DNA of 53,159 nucleotides. Source: Paludibacteraceae bacterium (GTDB taxonomy: Bacteria; Bacteroidota; Bacteroidia; Bacteroidales; Paludibacteraceae). Shown piece by piece: positions 44,427 through 52,965 of the stretch; the first letter of the stretch is position 1, and each line of letters opens with the position of its first letter. Position numbers and translations under genes: made by a program. The notes beneath the pieces are model-generated. The model was given only the letters and a program-made list of their open reading frames with translations. It was not told the origin of the DNA and searched no databases. The stretch lies in the NCBI GenBank assembly GCA_024683975.1, contig JAIKXR010000032.1:1-53159 (forward strand), given 5' to 3'.

Positions 44427-45835
44427 AAAAACTGCTGCTCTTCCTGTCGCTTTTGCCGCTGCTGGCATCCGGACAGTCTGAATCAATATCCATATTCCTT
44501 GACGACCCGCATACACGATATGCAAACATAGGTGTTTATATACGCGACCTCCGTAGCGGTGAGGAAATAGAAGCATACCGCAAAAGCAATGCCATTCCGC
44601 CTGCTTCCGTTATGAAAATACTGACCACCGCTACCGCTCTTGAGATAATGGGTGAAGACTCATGTCTCGTCACTGTTCTCGAATACAGCGGAAAAATAGA
44701 CAACGGCACTCTCAATGGCAATCTCTACATTCACGGTTATGGGGATCCCGTACTCGGAAGTGCCAAGCAAGGACAAACATTCCTGCAAACGTGGGCTAAA
44801 GCAGTCCGTGACACCGGCATCAAAACTATCAACGGTGACATAGTGGCCGACGTTTCATACTTCAATGGAGACGCCCTCAATCCAGCTTGGCTGTGGGAAG
44901 ACGCGGGCAACTACTATGCTCCGGGTATCTATTCTCTCGCATATATGGACAACACGATGAATGTCATCCTGCGCAGCAACGAGACAGGCACCATCGCCAA
45001 AGTCCTTTATACCGTCCCCGAAGTCCCCGAAATTGAGTTTGAAAACCATATACGTTGTACGTCCATTCAAGAAGACGGTGCCTATATTCACGGTATGCCT
45101 TACAACTTCAAGCGTTATCTTGTCGGGGCTATACCTTCCAACCGCGGGCAGTTCGGTGTACGTGGAGACCTTCCTAATCCGGGACTTCTGCTTGCACAGC
45201 ATTTCACATCAAGACTCAGACAGGCCGGTATAACCATCAACGGAAAGGCTACATACATATCCGAACCTAACCTTATGCCGCGGACACAACTATATACTCA
45301 CCGCTCAACACCGCTCGGTGAGATAGTTGTCCAAACGAACCAACACAGCATAAATCTTTACGCCGAAATGCTCTATCGTCTGCTCGGTGCCAGGCTCGGA
45401 ACTCCCTGTACTTTGTACAATTCGGAAAAGATGGTGCGTAACTATTGGCGTAACCGTGGTGTCAACCTTATGGGTGCTACTATCAAAGACGGTTGCGGTC
45501 TTGCTCCGCAAAACGCCATCAGCCCGGAGTCGTTAGTGGACATACTCACCTATATGTCCGCGTCATCCAACCGCGATGCCTTCTACGAGTCGCTGCCGGT
45601 CAGCGGACGTACAGGCACACTGCGCTCACTACTCGCCGGAACAGAACTGGAAGGTCGTGTACACGCTAAAAGCGGTACCATCGCAGGAACCAAAAACTAT
45701 GCCGGATACATCGAACTGCCCGATGGCAGACGATGGGTCTTTGCTGTCATGATCAGCAGTGCAATAGGCAAATCGACGGAAATAAAAAACGTCATTGAAA
45801 AATACCTCATCGATGTATATCGCCGAAACAGATAG
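44423..45835 (+). CDS. dacB: D-alanyl-D-alanine carboxypeptidase/endopeptidase (PBP4)
   Basis: A 470-residue class C penicillin-binding protein with a signal peptide (MKKLLLFLSLLPLLASG). The active-site motifs are SVMK in PASVMKILTTA, SIN in QHSINLYAE, and KSG in HAKSGTIAG. The long insert between SVMK and SIN is as in PBP4. It trims or cleaves peptidoglycan cross-links in the periplasm. Its end overlaps birA by 23 bases. Confidence 0.92.
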   Translation: MKKLLLFLSLLPLLASGQSESISIFLDDPHTRYANIGVYIRDLRSGEEIEAYRKSNAIPPASVMKILTTATALEIMGEDSCLVTVLEYSGKIDNGTLNGNLYIHGYGDPVLGSAKQGQTFLQTWAKAVRDTGIKTINGDIVADVSYFNGDALNPAWLWEDAGNYYAPGIYSLAYMDNTMNVILRSNETGTIAKVLYTVPEVPEIEFENHIRCTSIQEDGAYIHGMPYNFKRYLVGAIPSNRGQFGVRGDLPNPGLLLAQHFTSRLRQAGITINGKATYISEPNLMPRTQLYTHRSTPLGEIVVQTNQHSINLYAEMLYRLLGARLGTPCTLYNSEKMVRNYWRNRGVNLMGATIKDGCGLAPQNAISPESLVDILTYMSASSNRDAFYESLPVSGRTGTLRSLLAGTELEGRVHAKSGTIAGTKNYAGYIELPDGRRWVFAVMISSAIGKSTEIKNVIEKYLIDVYRRNR

Positions 45836-46607
45836 TACAAACCGTCTTCTGCGTAAGCAATACCTCGACCGCGAAGACCTCTTCACCATCATTGCCGACT
45901 ACCAAACATCCGGACGAGGACAACAAGGCAACAGATGGGAAGCGGAAAAAGGCAAAAACCTTCTCTTCTCCACGCTCATTCGCGATTGGCATATTCCTGT
46001 TTCGGATCAGTTCGTCATCACACAAATAGTCAGTCTCGCTATATATAAAGCCACACTTTTCGTTCTTCCCGAAAAAGAACAACCGCAATTGGCCATCAAG
46101 TGGCCCAACGACCTCTATTACGGCAACTTCAAACTATCAGGCACACTAATCGAAAATATATGGCAAAGTGGCGAAGTCAGCTGTTCAATAGCAGGTGTAG
46201 GACTAAACGTCAACCAGACGAAATTCTTATCTGATGCCCCCAATCCCATATCACTATGCCAAATAACACATTGCGAAATTGAGCGCAATCTCATTCTTCA
46301 GCGTTTCCTTTTGTCATTGCAGAGTTATCGCTCTCTACTCTTCAACGCAAACGCAAAGAACGATTTCCCCAATTTCCGGCAACAAGTGGCTCACGAATAT
46401 ATGAAATGTCTGTATCGGCGTGAAGGTCTTTTCCTTTGGGAAGAAAGGGAAGTCTCAGCAGAACCTTCCACACCACAGCTCCTTCATAACAGCCGCCAGT
46501 TTCTTGCCCGTATCCAAACCGTTCTCCCATCCGGCGAGCTACAACTGCTGACTGAAGACAACCGGCAACTGACTTTCCATTTCAAGCAAGTGCGATACGT
46601 GCTATAA
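45813..46607 (+). CDS. birA: biotin-[acetyl-CoA-carboxylase] ligase
   Basis: A 264-residue biotin protein ligase. It has SGRGQQGNRWEAEKG (the GRGRxGRxW-like biotinyl-AMP loop), KWPNDLYYGNFK and GVGLNVNQ. It lacks the N-terminal DNA-binding helix-turn-helix, so it is a simple ligase and not a repressor. I use the ATG at 45813; a TTG at 45795 is also in frame. It overlaps dacB by 23 bases. Confidence 0.92.
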   Translation: MYIAETDSTNRLLRKQYLDREDLFTIIADYQTSGRGQQGNRWEAEKGKNLLFSTLIRDWHIPVSDQFVITQIVSLAIYKATLFVLPEKEQPQLAIKWPNDLYYGNFKLSGTLIENIWQSGEVSCSIAGVGLNVNQTKFLSDAPNPISLCQITHCEIERNLILQRFLLSLQSYRSLLFNANAKNDFPNFRQQVAHEYMKCLYRREGLFLWEEREVSAEPSTPQLLHNSRQFLARIQTVLPSGELQLLTEDNRQLTFHFKQVRYVL

Positions 46608-46644
46608 ACTCCTTTCAACTTTTAACATACAACCATAAACCATT

Positions 46645-47502
46645 ATGAATATCCGTTACGACTCACTCCAAGTCACACCCGGCACTCTCGTCCCCGAAAC
46701 AGGCAAATCCTATCCGCAGGACAACCCGCACGCAAGGCTCAAACCTATGAACCAAATCCACAAAGAGGATATTGACGAGAACTATCCCTATTATGACAAC
46801 TCGTTCCACAACCGTTGGCGCATCTTCTGGTCATATATATTTATTCTCTACATCTCGCTTGGTATCTATCTCAGACTATGTATGGGAATGCGCGTACACG
46901 GCAGACACAAACTGCGTCAATACAAAGACCTGTTCAAGAACGGAGCCATAACACTCTCCAACCACGTCTATTTTCTCGACTGCCCCGCTGTACTCATAGC
47001 CACACACGCCAAACCAACCACCAAAATACCTATGTTTGCGCCTAACTTCAATACACGCGTCAACTATTTCCTACATGTCGTCGGCGGTATCCCTATCCCC
47101 GAAAACAATTTCGAAGCAATGAAAAAGTTCAATGCCGCTTTCGATGCCTACCACGAACAAAAATCATGGTTTCATATCTTCCCTGAAGCCGCGCGATGGG
47201 ACTTCTACAAACCCTTGCGTCCATTCCAAAAAGGAGCTTTCTCAATGGCATACAAATATAACATGCCTCTTCTCCCTTGCGCAATCAATTTCCGTCCACG
47301 AACCGGCATATATCGTCTCTTTGGACCTAAAAACAGCCCTCTCATCACAGTAGAGATAGGCGACCCTGTCGTTCCCGACACCACCCGGCCCCGCTGTACG
47401 GAGGTGCAACGGCTGCTGCACGAATCACACCGGCAGATGCAAAAACTTATGGGAATAACCCACAATACTTGGGATGAGGAATTTACCACCCCAAAATCCT
47501 GA
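46645..47502 (+). CDS. PlsC-domain acyltransferase (second copy)
   Basis: A 285-residue protein. The NHx4D motif is NHVYFLD, and the later block reads FPEAARWDFYKPLRPFQKGA where FPEGTRS is usual. The N-terminus has about 50 polar residues before a hydrophobic helix (YIFILYISLGIYLRL). It is distinct from the plsC two genes upstream. The acceptor may be a lysophospholipid, ornithine lipid or other acyl acceptor; the sequence does not decide. Confidence 0.8.
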   Translation: MNIRYDSLQVTPGTLVPETGKSYPQDNPHARLKPMNQIHKEDIDENYPYYDNSFHNRWRIFWSYIFILYISLGIYLRLCMGMRVHGRHKLRQYKDLFKNGAITLSNHVYFLDCPAVLIATHAKPTTKIPMFAPNFNTRVNYFLHVVGGIPIPENNFEAMKKFNAAFDAYHEQKSWFHIFPEAARWDFYKPLRPFQKGAFSMAYKYNMPLLPCAINFRPRTGIYRLFGPKNSPLITVEIGDPVVPDTTRPRCTEVQRLLHESHRQMQKLMGITHNTWDEEFTTPKS

Positions 47503-47543
47503 ACCTTCAAATAAATAAATCTTCCAACCTTCACCAACTAACT

Positions 47544-48188
47544 ATGAACCTGCTATTTGATCTTGGCCACGTTCTCGTGGATATTGACCCCAAGCGTTCG
47601 CTACAGGCGTTTGCACAATTGCTGGATAAAAACAAAAAAGACTCCCGACAGGCAGCCTCTTCACTTATCACGGCCGATGCCCTGCTCGGCGGACACGACT
47701 CCAAACTTATTGACCTTTACCAAGTAGGACAAATAACCACCGACCAGTTCCTCTCCACCGCCCTGCAAGTTTGCAGACCTGATACCACCAAAGAGCAACT
47801 GCTTGATGCATGGTTCGCTATGCTACTGCCTTTCAGACCTGACAAGGCACTCCTTCTCCGACAGTTGCACCAAGCAGGCATACCTTTTTATATTCTCAGC
47901 AATATCAACGACACTCACGCCGCTTGGGTCAGGCACAACTGCCCCGAATTAAGCCTTGCTACCGCGCAGTTCTTCTCCAACGAAATACACATAGCCAAAC
48001 CCGCCCCCGAAGCATTTCAATACGTCATTGACCATACCGGTATCAATCCTTCAGACACACTCTATATAGACGACCTCACACCCAATTTGGAAGTCGGCAG
48101 ACGGTTCGGTTTCCGGTGTCTGCAAGCCACCACAGACAGTGCTTGGATGCCGGTGGTTCAAGAAATAACAGAAAAAAGCAGGAAGTGA
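47544..48188 (+). CDS. HAD-family phosphatase, YihX-like
   Basis: A 214-residue HAD hydrolase. Motif I reads LLFDLGHVLVDIDPKRS, closely resembling E. coli YihX (glucose-1-phosphate phosphatase). Motif II is ILSNIND, motif III has Lys in HIAKPAPEAF and motif IV is YIDDLTPNLE. It is the last gene of the operon before a bidirectional terminator. The substrate is an inference from YihX likeness. Confidence 0.85.
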   Translation: MNLLFDLGHVLVDIDPKRSLQAFAQLLDKNKKDSRQAASSLITADALLGGHDSKLIDLYQVGQITTDQFLSTALQVCRPDTTKEQLLDAWFAMLLPFRPDKALLLRQLHQAGIPFYILSNINDTHAAWVRHNCPELSLATAQFFSNEIHIAKPAPEAFQYVIDHTGINPSDTLYIDDLTPNLEVGRRFGFRCLQATTDSAWMPVVQEITEKSRK

Positions 48189-48225
48189 CAGCATTGCAGG
48201 AGTGAACATTTGTAGATGTCATCAA

Positions 48226-48263
48226 AAAAGATGTGTCAAAATCTGATTTGACACATCTTTTTA
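48226..48263. terminator. bidirectional intrinsic terminator
   Basis: Perfect 16-bp arms (48226-48241 and 48248-48263) with loop ATCTGA. It has A-runs at one end and T-runs at the other, and lies between the convergent HAD and rpoD genes. Confidence 0.92.
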
Positions 48264-48277
48264 TGTTGTATTCCTTT

Positions 48278-49138
48278 TTATCCCAAGTATGTGCGAAGAA
48301 TGTGACTGCGGGAGTTCTGCTTCAGTTTCTTTATCGCTTTCTCCTTAATCTGCCGAACGCGCTCGCGAGTCAGATGCAACTCTTCGCCTATTTCTTCCAA
48401 TGTCTTCTCCTGTACACCAAGTCCGAAGAACTGACGCAGTATCTTAGCCTCTCTTTCGGTCAATGTCGCTAATGCCCGGTCTATTTCTTTCGTCAGCGAT
48501 TCGTTGATCAACCCCCTGTCGGCATTGGGACTGTCCTCGTTCGGCATAACGTCTATAAGACTGTTGTCCTCGCCTTCCACAAACGGTGCATCCATACTGA
48601 TGTGCCGTCCCGACATTTTCATAGTCTCGGCTATCTTCTCTACCGGCATATCCAGTATCTCCGCCAATTCCTCTAATGAAGGACGACGTTCATGCTCCTG
48701 CTCAAAATGCTGCAGAGTCTTGTTAATCTTGTTAATCGAACCTACCTGATTCAACGGCAAACGTACTATGCGCGCCTGCTCTGCCAAAGCCTGCAATATG
48801 CTCTGACGAATCCACCATACAGCGTAAGAAATAAACTTAAATCCACGCGTCTCATCAAACTTCTCTGCGGCTTTAATCAGTCCCAAGTTACCCTCATTAA
48901 TCAAATCAGGCAGACTAAGTCCTTGATTTTGATACTGTTTAGCCACCGATACCACAAAGCGGAGATTAGCCTTTGTCAGTTTCTCTAAGGCGGCGCGGTC
49001 ACCCTGACGGATACGGCCTGCCAATTCCACCTCGTCTTCCACTGATATCAACTCCTCACGACCAATTTCCTGTAAATACTTGTCCAACGATGCGGACTCG
49101 CGGTTGGTAATACTCTTTGTAATCTTTAACTGACGCAT
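48278..49138 (-). CDS. rpoD: primary RNA polymerase sigma factor (RpoD/SigA)
   Basis: A 286-residue sigma-70 factor, the short form typical of Bacteroidota without region 1.1. Region 1.2 is at [14 protein letters not shown]. Region 2 includes [20 protein letters not shown] and [15 protein letters not shown]. Region 3 follows near [14 protein letters not shown]. The region 4 helix-turn-helix is [20 protein letters not shown]. It recognises the TTTG/TAnnTTTG promoters found throughout this window. It has its own promoter and a structured leader. Confidence 0.95.
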   Translation of the reverse strand: MRQLKITKSITNRESASLDKYLQEIGREELISVEDEVELAGRIRQGDRAALEKLTKANLRFVVSVAKQYQNQGLSLPDLINEGNLGLIKAAEKFDETRGFKFISYAVWWIRQSILQALAEQARIVRLPLNQVGSINKINKTLQHFEQEHERRPSLEELAEILDMPVEKIAETMKMSGRHISMDAPFVEGEDNSLIDVMPNEDSPNADRGLINESLTKEIDRALATLTEREAKILRQFFGLGVQEKTLEEIGEELHLTRERVRQIKEKAIKKLKQNSRSHILRTYLG

Positions 49139-49206
49139 ATTATCTCCTTTTTGACGGTGTTTTTTATATGTTGCTTTTTATTTTCGCATTGTTTCTACGT
49201 ATTTTG

Positions 49207-49227
49207 TTTTCCACTTTTTGTGGAAAA
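49207..49227 (-). other. hairpin in the rpoD leader
   Basis: Perfect 8-bp arms TTTTCCAC and GTGGAAAA with a 5-base loop lie about 70 bases before the rpoD start. It is not a terminator by sequence, as the gene follows. Confidence 0.5.
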
Positions 49228-49278
49228 CTCTCATTACGCGCACATAATCAGCGGTATTATTTTTGCGAAAAAAGCCCG

Positions 49279-49310
49279 CAAAATTACAACCTTTTTTATA
49301 TATATACAAA
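49279..49310 (-). promoter_or_regulatory. promoter of rpoD
   Basis: On the minus strand TTTG (49310-49307), 20 bases, TAATTTTG (49286-49279). This is an exact match with a leader of about 130 bases. Confidence 0.82.
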
Positions 49311-49325
49311 AAAATGCAGATTTTT

Positions 49326-49355
49326 TTTGTATGCTAAATATTTTTCCTACTTTTG
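49326..49355 (+). promoter_or_regulatory. promoter of tRNA-Arg
   Basis: TTTG at 49326-49329, 18 bases, TACTTTTG at 49348-49355, about 60 bases before the tRNA. Confidence 0.7.
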
Positions 49356-49360
49356 CAGCC

Positions 49361-49410
49361 CGTTTACGTTGTTAAAGTGCTGTTTTATCAGTGCGTTTGG
49401 GTTGTTAAAG
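49361..49410 (+). repeat. direct repeat in the tRNA-Arg leader
   Basis: Two 17-bp copies (49361-49377 and 49394-49410) differ at 2 positions and share GTTGTTAAAG. The second copy ends 5 bases before the tRNA. It could be a processing signal or the scar of a short duplication. Confidence 0.6.
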
Positions 49411-49415
49411 ATTTT

Positions 49416-49489
49416 GGTTTGGTAGCTCAGTTGGATAGAGCAACAGCCTTCTAAGCTGTGGGTCGGGGGTTCGAATCCCCCCCAAATCA
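49416..49489 (+). tRNA. tRNA-Arg (TCT)
   Basis: The acceptor stem is GGTTTGG/CCAAATC with one G-T pair. The anticodon stem is ACAGC/GCTGT with loop CTTCTAA (anticodon TCT), and the T arm is GGGGG TTCGAAT CCCCC. The discriminator is A and CCA is not encoded. Confidence 0.94.
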
Positions 49490-49512
49490 CAAAGTTTATC
49501 TTTCAAAATAAA

Positions 49513-49542
49513 GAGCAGCGGCAAATCTCTCTGCCGCTGTTC
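49513..49542 (+). terminator. terminator of tRNA-Arg
   Basis: 11-bp arms (49513-49523 and 49532-49542) with one G-T pair and an 8-base loop, then TTCTCTTAT. The T-tract is weak. Confidence 0.65.
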
Positions 49543-49631
49543 TTCTCTTATCTGTCGCTGTGTTTTTTTTTACGACTTATCTTCGATTTTATGAGAAGGA
49601 GGCAGGAGAGAGGACTTTTTGGGGGGGATTG

Positions 49632-49663
49632 TTTGCGGAAGTGGAGAAAGGTGGGTATCTTTG
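49632..49663 (+). promoter_or_regulatory. promoter of the type IIG gene
   Basis: TTTG at 49632-49635, 20 bases, TATCTTTG at 49656-49663. It ends 24 bases before the ATG at 49687, which rules out the upstream in-frame start at 49591. Confidence 0.82.
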
Positions 49664-49686
49664 CGGGCGAAATTTACAAGAGGTTT

Positions 49687-52600
49687 ATGAACGCAATAGA
49701 GCAAAAGAAAGCCGCCAGACAATTTGCCGGAAAATGGCAAGGCAAAGGATATGAGAAAGGAGACACCCAAAAATTCTGGCTGGAACTCCTGCAGTCGGTT
49801 CTCGGCATTGACAACCCCTATGATTTCATTGAGTTTGAAGACCGGGTAATGGTGGAGAGTACCAACTTTATGGACGGTTTCATACCCGCTACCAAAGTGC
49901 TGATAGAGCAAAAGTCTGTGGAGAAAGAACTTGGCAAAGGAATCCGCCAGTCGGACGGCTCAACGCTCAATCCGTTTCAACAAGCCAAGCGTTATATTGT
50001 GGGTCTGCCGGTCAGCAGACACCCCCGATGGGTTGTGACCTGCAATTTCCGCGAGTTCCGTGTACACGACATGGAGCATCCGCACGATGAGCCGTATGTT
50101 GTTCTCCTTAAAGACCTTGAAAAAGAATATAACCGCTTGCAATTCCTTGTGGACGAGGGCAACGAGCATCTGAAGAGAGAGCAGGAAGTGTCTGTCAAAG
50201 CGGGCGAACTGGTCGGGATGATCTATGACAAGTTACTGGAGCAGTACTGGAGCGCAGGCGGCCCGCCTGCTGACGATATGCACGCGAGCCGCGTGCGCTC
50301 CGACATCCTCCGATCCCTTAACATCCTCTGTGTCCGCCTCGTCTTCTGCCTTTACGCCGAAGACGCAGGACTCTTCCCGTCCCGGACATCCTTCCACGAC
50401 TACCTTGCCCCTTATCGCCCGCAGGATATCCGCCGCGCATTGATTGACCTCTTTGAGGTCCTTGACACACCCTTATCCGGCCGTGACCCCTATCTCAGTC
50501 CCGACCTCGCCGCCTTCCCCTACGTCAACGGAGGACTGTTCGGTAACTCGCTTGGAGCGCGGTCGTCCTCGCCCGCATCAATCCTCATCCCCAATTTCAC
50601 CGATGACCTCAAAACACTCCTGTTGGAGAAAGCGAGTGCCGATTTCGACTGGAGTGAGATTTCTCCTACCATCTTTGGAGCGGTGTTTGAAAGCACGCTG
50701 AATCCCGAAACGCGGCGCAGCGGGGGTATGCACTACACCTCCATTGAGAACATACACAAAGTCATTGACCCATTGTTCTTGGATGACCTGCGCAAGGAGT
50801 TTGATGTAATAATGCAGGCGAGCCGCCTGCGCTCCGACAAACGACAACGCTTACTCGCCTTCCAAGAAAAACTCGCATCACTCACATTCTTCGACCCTGC
50901 CTGCGGTTCAGGTAATTTCCTCACAGAGACTTACTTGTCGCTTCGTCGGTTGGAGAACAAGGTCATACAAGCCATGTTCGACGGGGCGAACATACTCACT
51001 TTCGATACGCTGATAAAAGTGAATATCAGTCAGTTCTACGGCATAGAGATCAACGATTTTGCCTGCACTGTGGCAAAAACAGCTTTATGGATAGCGGAGA
51101 ACCAGATGATGCAGCAGACATCCGCCATTGCAGGTCGTCCGATGGATTTCCTCCCGCTCAAGACCAACGCCTATATCCACGAAGGCAACGCTCTGCGAAT
51201 GGAGTGGGAGGAGTTATTCAGGAGCGCAAGCGTCCCGCTTGCGGAAAATGACGCGACCGAGACGGTCACGCTCCCGGCGTACCACTCCCCCGACTACAGA
51301 ATCGGCAGCACGCCGTTTGGGGGCTACAGACTGCAGAGCAAAGAGCAAAAGGAGGAAATGCTCGCCATCTATACCGATGAGAATGGCAAACCTTACAAGA
51401 CAGCAGGCAAGATTGACTATGTGGCGGCATGGTATATGAAAGTTGCACAGTTGATGTGTGCCGCCAGGAGCGCAAGCGTCCCGCTTGCGGAAACCGCGAC
51501 CGGGACGGTCACGCTTCCGAACATAAAAGCCGCCCTCGTCAGCACCAACAGCATCACACAGGGCGAGCAGGTGGCAGCCATCTGGCGGCCGCTGATGGAA
51601 CGCTACGGCGTGCAGATTGACTTCGCCTGGCGCACGTTCCGCTGGGACTCCGAAGCCGACATCAAAGCGCATGTGCATTGTGTGATTGTCGGGTTCTCTA
51701 TTGGAGCGCAGGCGGCTCGCCTGCTTAATGATAATGCACGCGAGCCGCGTGCGCTCCGACAAATATTCCTCTCCGACAGCCAGGTCATCCAAGCCCGCCA
51801 TATCAACCCTTATCTGATGGACGCGCCCAATGTGTGGATAGAGAGCAGAAACAAACCCCTGTGCGATGTGCCGGAGATGCTCAACGGAGGCAAGCCCGTG
51901 GAAGGGGGATTCCTTATTCTGACACAGGATGAACGGGACGAACTGCTTCACAAAGAGCCGCAGGCGGCACCGCTTTTGCGTCCGTATATGATGGGCAAGG
52001 ATTTTATTGACCGAAAGCCGCGCTGGTGTCTGTGGCTTGTCAATGCCAGTCCCAGACTGCTCCGTGAGTGTCCGCTTGTGCTGAAACGCATTCAGGCGGT
52101 AAGGGAGTACCGGTTGCAAAGCCCCAAAGAAGCCACACGCCGTTGTGCGGAAACGCCGGTGCTTTTTGCCGAAGTGAGGGAATGTCCGTCGGATTATGTG
52201 GCGATACCCAAAGTGTCGTCCGAAAACAGGAGGTACATCCCGATGGAGTATCTGCCGAAAGACATCATCGCAGGCGACAAGCTGTTTATGATTCCACAAG
52301 CCACACTCTGCCATTTCGGCATTCTGACCAGCAACGTGCACATGGCTTGGATGCGTGCCGTATGCGGAAGATTGGAAATGCGATACAGTTACAGCAACAC
52401 GATAGTGTATAACAACTTCCCATGGCCTGTCGGAGCGCACGCGGCCCGCGTGCAGGATAATGATGCATTCGAGCCGAATGCGCTCCCAGCCGATGCGTTC
52501 CCGGACGATGCGTTCCCAGATGAGCAGGCGAGCCGCCTGCGCTCCCGGATAGAGTTCACCGCCCAAGCTATACTTGATGCCCGCGCCTTATACCCGGATT

Positions 52601-52770
52601 GCAGCTTTGCCGACCTCTATGACGAGGTGGCGATGCCGCCGGAGTTGCGCCGCGCCCATCAGGACAACGACCGCGCCGTGATGGAAGCGTATGGTTTTGA
52701 CTGGCGGACAATGACCGAGAGCGACTGCGTGGCGGAACTCTTCAAGCTGTACCAGGCAATGACGAAATAA
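49687..52770 (+). CDS. MmeI-like type IIG restriction-modification protein, with repeat inserts and altered motif IV
   Basis: A 1027-residue single-chain restriction-modification enzyme. The N-terminal nuclease signature is D63-x10-E74-Q-K76. A helical connector follows, with SAM motif I in FFDPACGSGNF (401-411) and GIEINDFACTVAKTALWIAE. The target-recognition region begins near 690 (DSQVIQARHINPYL). Family members have about 920 residues; the excess matches seven or more in-frame inserts coded by a palindromic DNA element (residues about 188-205, 290-297, 377-383, 512-529, 594-611, 673-691, 916-953). Where family members have NPPF or NPPY (motif IV), this protein has STPF (541-544), followed by the normal GGYRLQSKEQKEEM. 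The methylase may therefore be inactive. The gene is monocistronic. Confidence 0.88.
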   Translation: MNAIEQKKAARQFAGKWQGKGYEKGDTQKFWLELLQSVLGIDNPYDFIEFEDRVMVESTNFMDGFIPATKVLIEQKSVEKELGKGIRQSDGSTLNPFQQAKRYIVGLPVSRHPRWVVTCNFREFRVHDMEHPHDEPYVVLLKDLEKEYNRLQFLVDEGNEHLKREQEVSVKAGELVGMIYDKLLEQYWSAGGPPADDMHASRVRSDILRSLNILCVRLVFCLYAEDAGLFPSRTSFHDYLAPYRPQDIRRALIDLFEVLDTPLSGRDPYLSPDLAAFPYVNGGLFGNSLGARSSSPASILIPNFTDDLKTLLLEKASADFDWSEISPTIFGAVFESTLNPETRRSGGMHYTSIENIHKVIDPLFLDDLRKEFDVIMQASRLRSDKRQRLLAFQEKLASLTFFDPACGSGNFLTETYLSLRRLENKVIQAMFDGANILTFDTLIKVNISQFYGIEINDFACTVAKTALWIAENQMMQQTSAIAGRPMDFLPLKTNAYIHEGNALRMEWEELFRSASVPLAENDATETVTLPAYHSPDYRIGSTPFGGYRLQSKEQKEEMLAIYTDENGKPYKTAGKIDYVAAWYMKVAQLMCAARSASVPLAETATGTVTLPNIKAALVSTNSITQGEQVAAIWRPLMERYGVQIDFAWRTFRWDSEADIKAHVHCVIVGFSIGAQAARLLNDNAREPRALRQIFLSDSQVIQARHINPYLMDAPNVWIESRNKPLCDVPEMLNGGKPVEGGFLILTQDERDELLHKEPQAAPLLRPYMMGKDFIDRKPRWCLWLVNASPRLLRECPLVLKRIQAVREYRLQSPKEATRRCAETPVLFAEVRECPSDYVAIPKVSSENRRYIPMEYLPKDIIAGDKLFMIPQATLCHFGILTSNVHMAWMRAVCGRLEMRYSYSNTIVYNNFPWPVGAHAARVQDNDAFEPNALPADAFPDDAFPDEQASRLRSRIEFTAQAILDARALYPDCSFADLYDEVAMPPELRRAHQDNDRAVMEAYGFDWRTMTESDCVAELFKLYQAMTK
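50249..50301 (+). repeat. palindromic element copy a (full, 53 bp)
   Basis: The outer arms GGAGCG (50249-50254) and CGCTCC (50296-50301) enclose two perfect or near-perfect palindromes (50254-50270 and 50281-50296) joined by a short AT-rich linker. It encodes SAGGPPADDMHASRVRS in frame. Confidence 0.85.
50554..50576 (+). repeat. palindromic element copy b (left half, degenerate)
   Basis: This begins GGAGCGCGG and contains a decayed palindrome GGTCG TCC TCGCCC. It encodes GARSSSPA. Confidence 0.6.
50814..50835 (+). repeat. palindromic element copy c (right half)
   Basis: 22 bases, GCAGGCGAGCC then GCCTGC and GCTCC. They are the exact reverse complement of the left half of copy f. It encodes QASRLRS. 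Confidence 0.85.
51221..51274 (+). repeat. palindromic element copy d (full, 54 bp)
   Basis: The arms GGAGCG and CGCTCC enclose GCAAGCG TCC CGCTTGC and a second dyad built on ACCG AGA CGGT. It encodes SASVPLAENDATETVTLP and sits just before the altered motif IV. Confidence 0.85.
51467..51518 (+). repeat. palindromic element copy e (full, 52 bp)
   Basis: The left half is identical to copy d over 24 bases; the right half ends CGCTTCC, a one-base deviation. It encodes SASVPLAETATGTVTLP. Confidence 0.85.
51703..51757 (+). repeat. palindromic element copy f (full, 55 bp)
   Basis: The arms GGAGCG and CGCTCC enclose a left palindrome at 51708-51724 and a right palindrome at 51736-51752, with the linker TTAATGATAAT. 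The right half is identical to that of copy a. It is read in another frame than copies a, d and e and encodes GAQAARLLNDNAREPRALR. Confidence 0.88.
52432..52486 (+). repeat. palindromic element copy g (full, 55 bp)
   Basis: Same layout as copy f, with linker AGGATAATGAT. The palindrome arms differ in sequence but are compensated on both sides. It encodes GAHAARVQDNDAFEPNAL. Confidence 0.88.
52487..52545 (+). repeat. 15-bp duplication plus element copy h (right half)
   Basis: GATGCGTTCCC occurs twice with a 15-bp period (encoding ADAFP and DDAFP). It is followed at 52524-52545 by a right half-element identical to copy c. It lies immediately after copy g, so element-derived DNA has been duplicated or inserted repeatedly here. 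Confidence 0.75.
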
Positions 52771-52771
52771 C

Positions 52772-52800
52772 AAAAGCCCTTGCGTTTGCAGGGGATTTTT
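52772..52800 (+). terminator. intrinsic terminator of the type IIG gene
   Basis: The stem CCCTTGC/GCAGGGG (52777-52783 and 52788-52794, one G-T pair) has loop GTTT and is followed by ATTTTTG. Confidence 0.8.
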
Positions 52801-52965
52801 GTTGGTGACAATCGTGAACAGCCAAACGGCGGCAACAAGACTGCCGCATAACGGACGCAGTGCCGGAACACGCACAGTCAAACTGCCATCGGGACAGATG
52901 CGCCAAGTACGTGAAGTGTGCATACTGCAAATTGATGGAAAGGGTGTGTTTTTGTGTAGAGTCCG

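Noticed and set aside
51214..52566. A 450-codon open frame on the minus strand inside the type IIG gene
   Set aside because: It is antisense to a clear enzyme; the palindromic elements lack stops on both strands and so lengthen the opposite frame.
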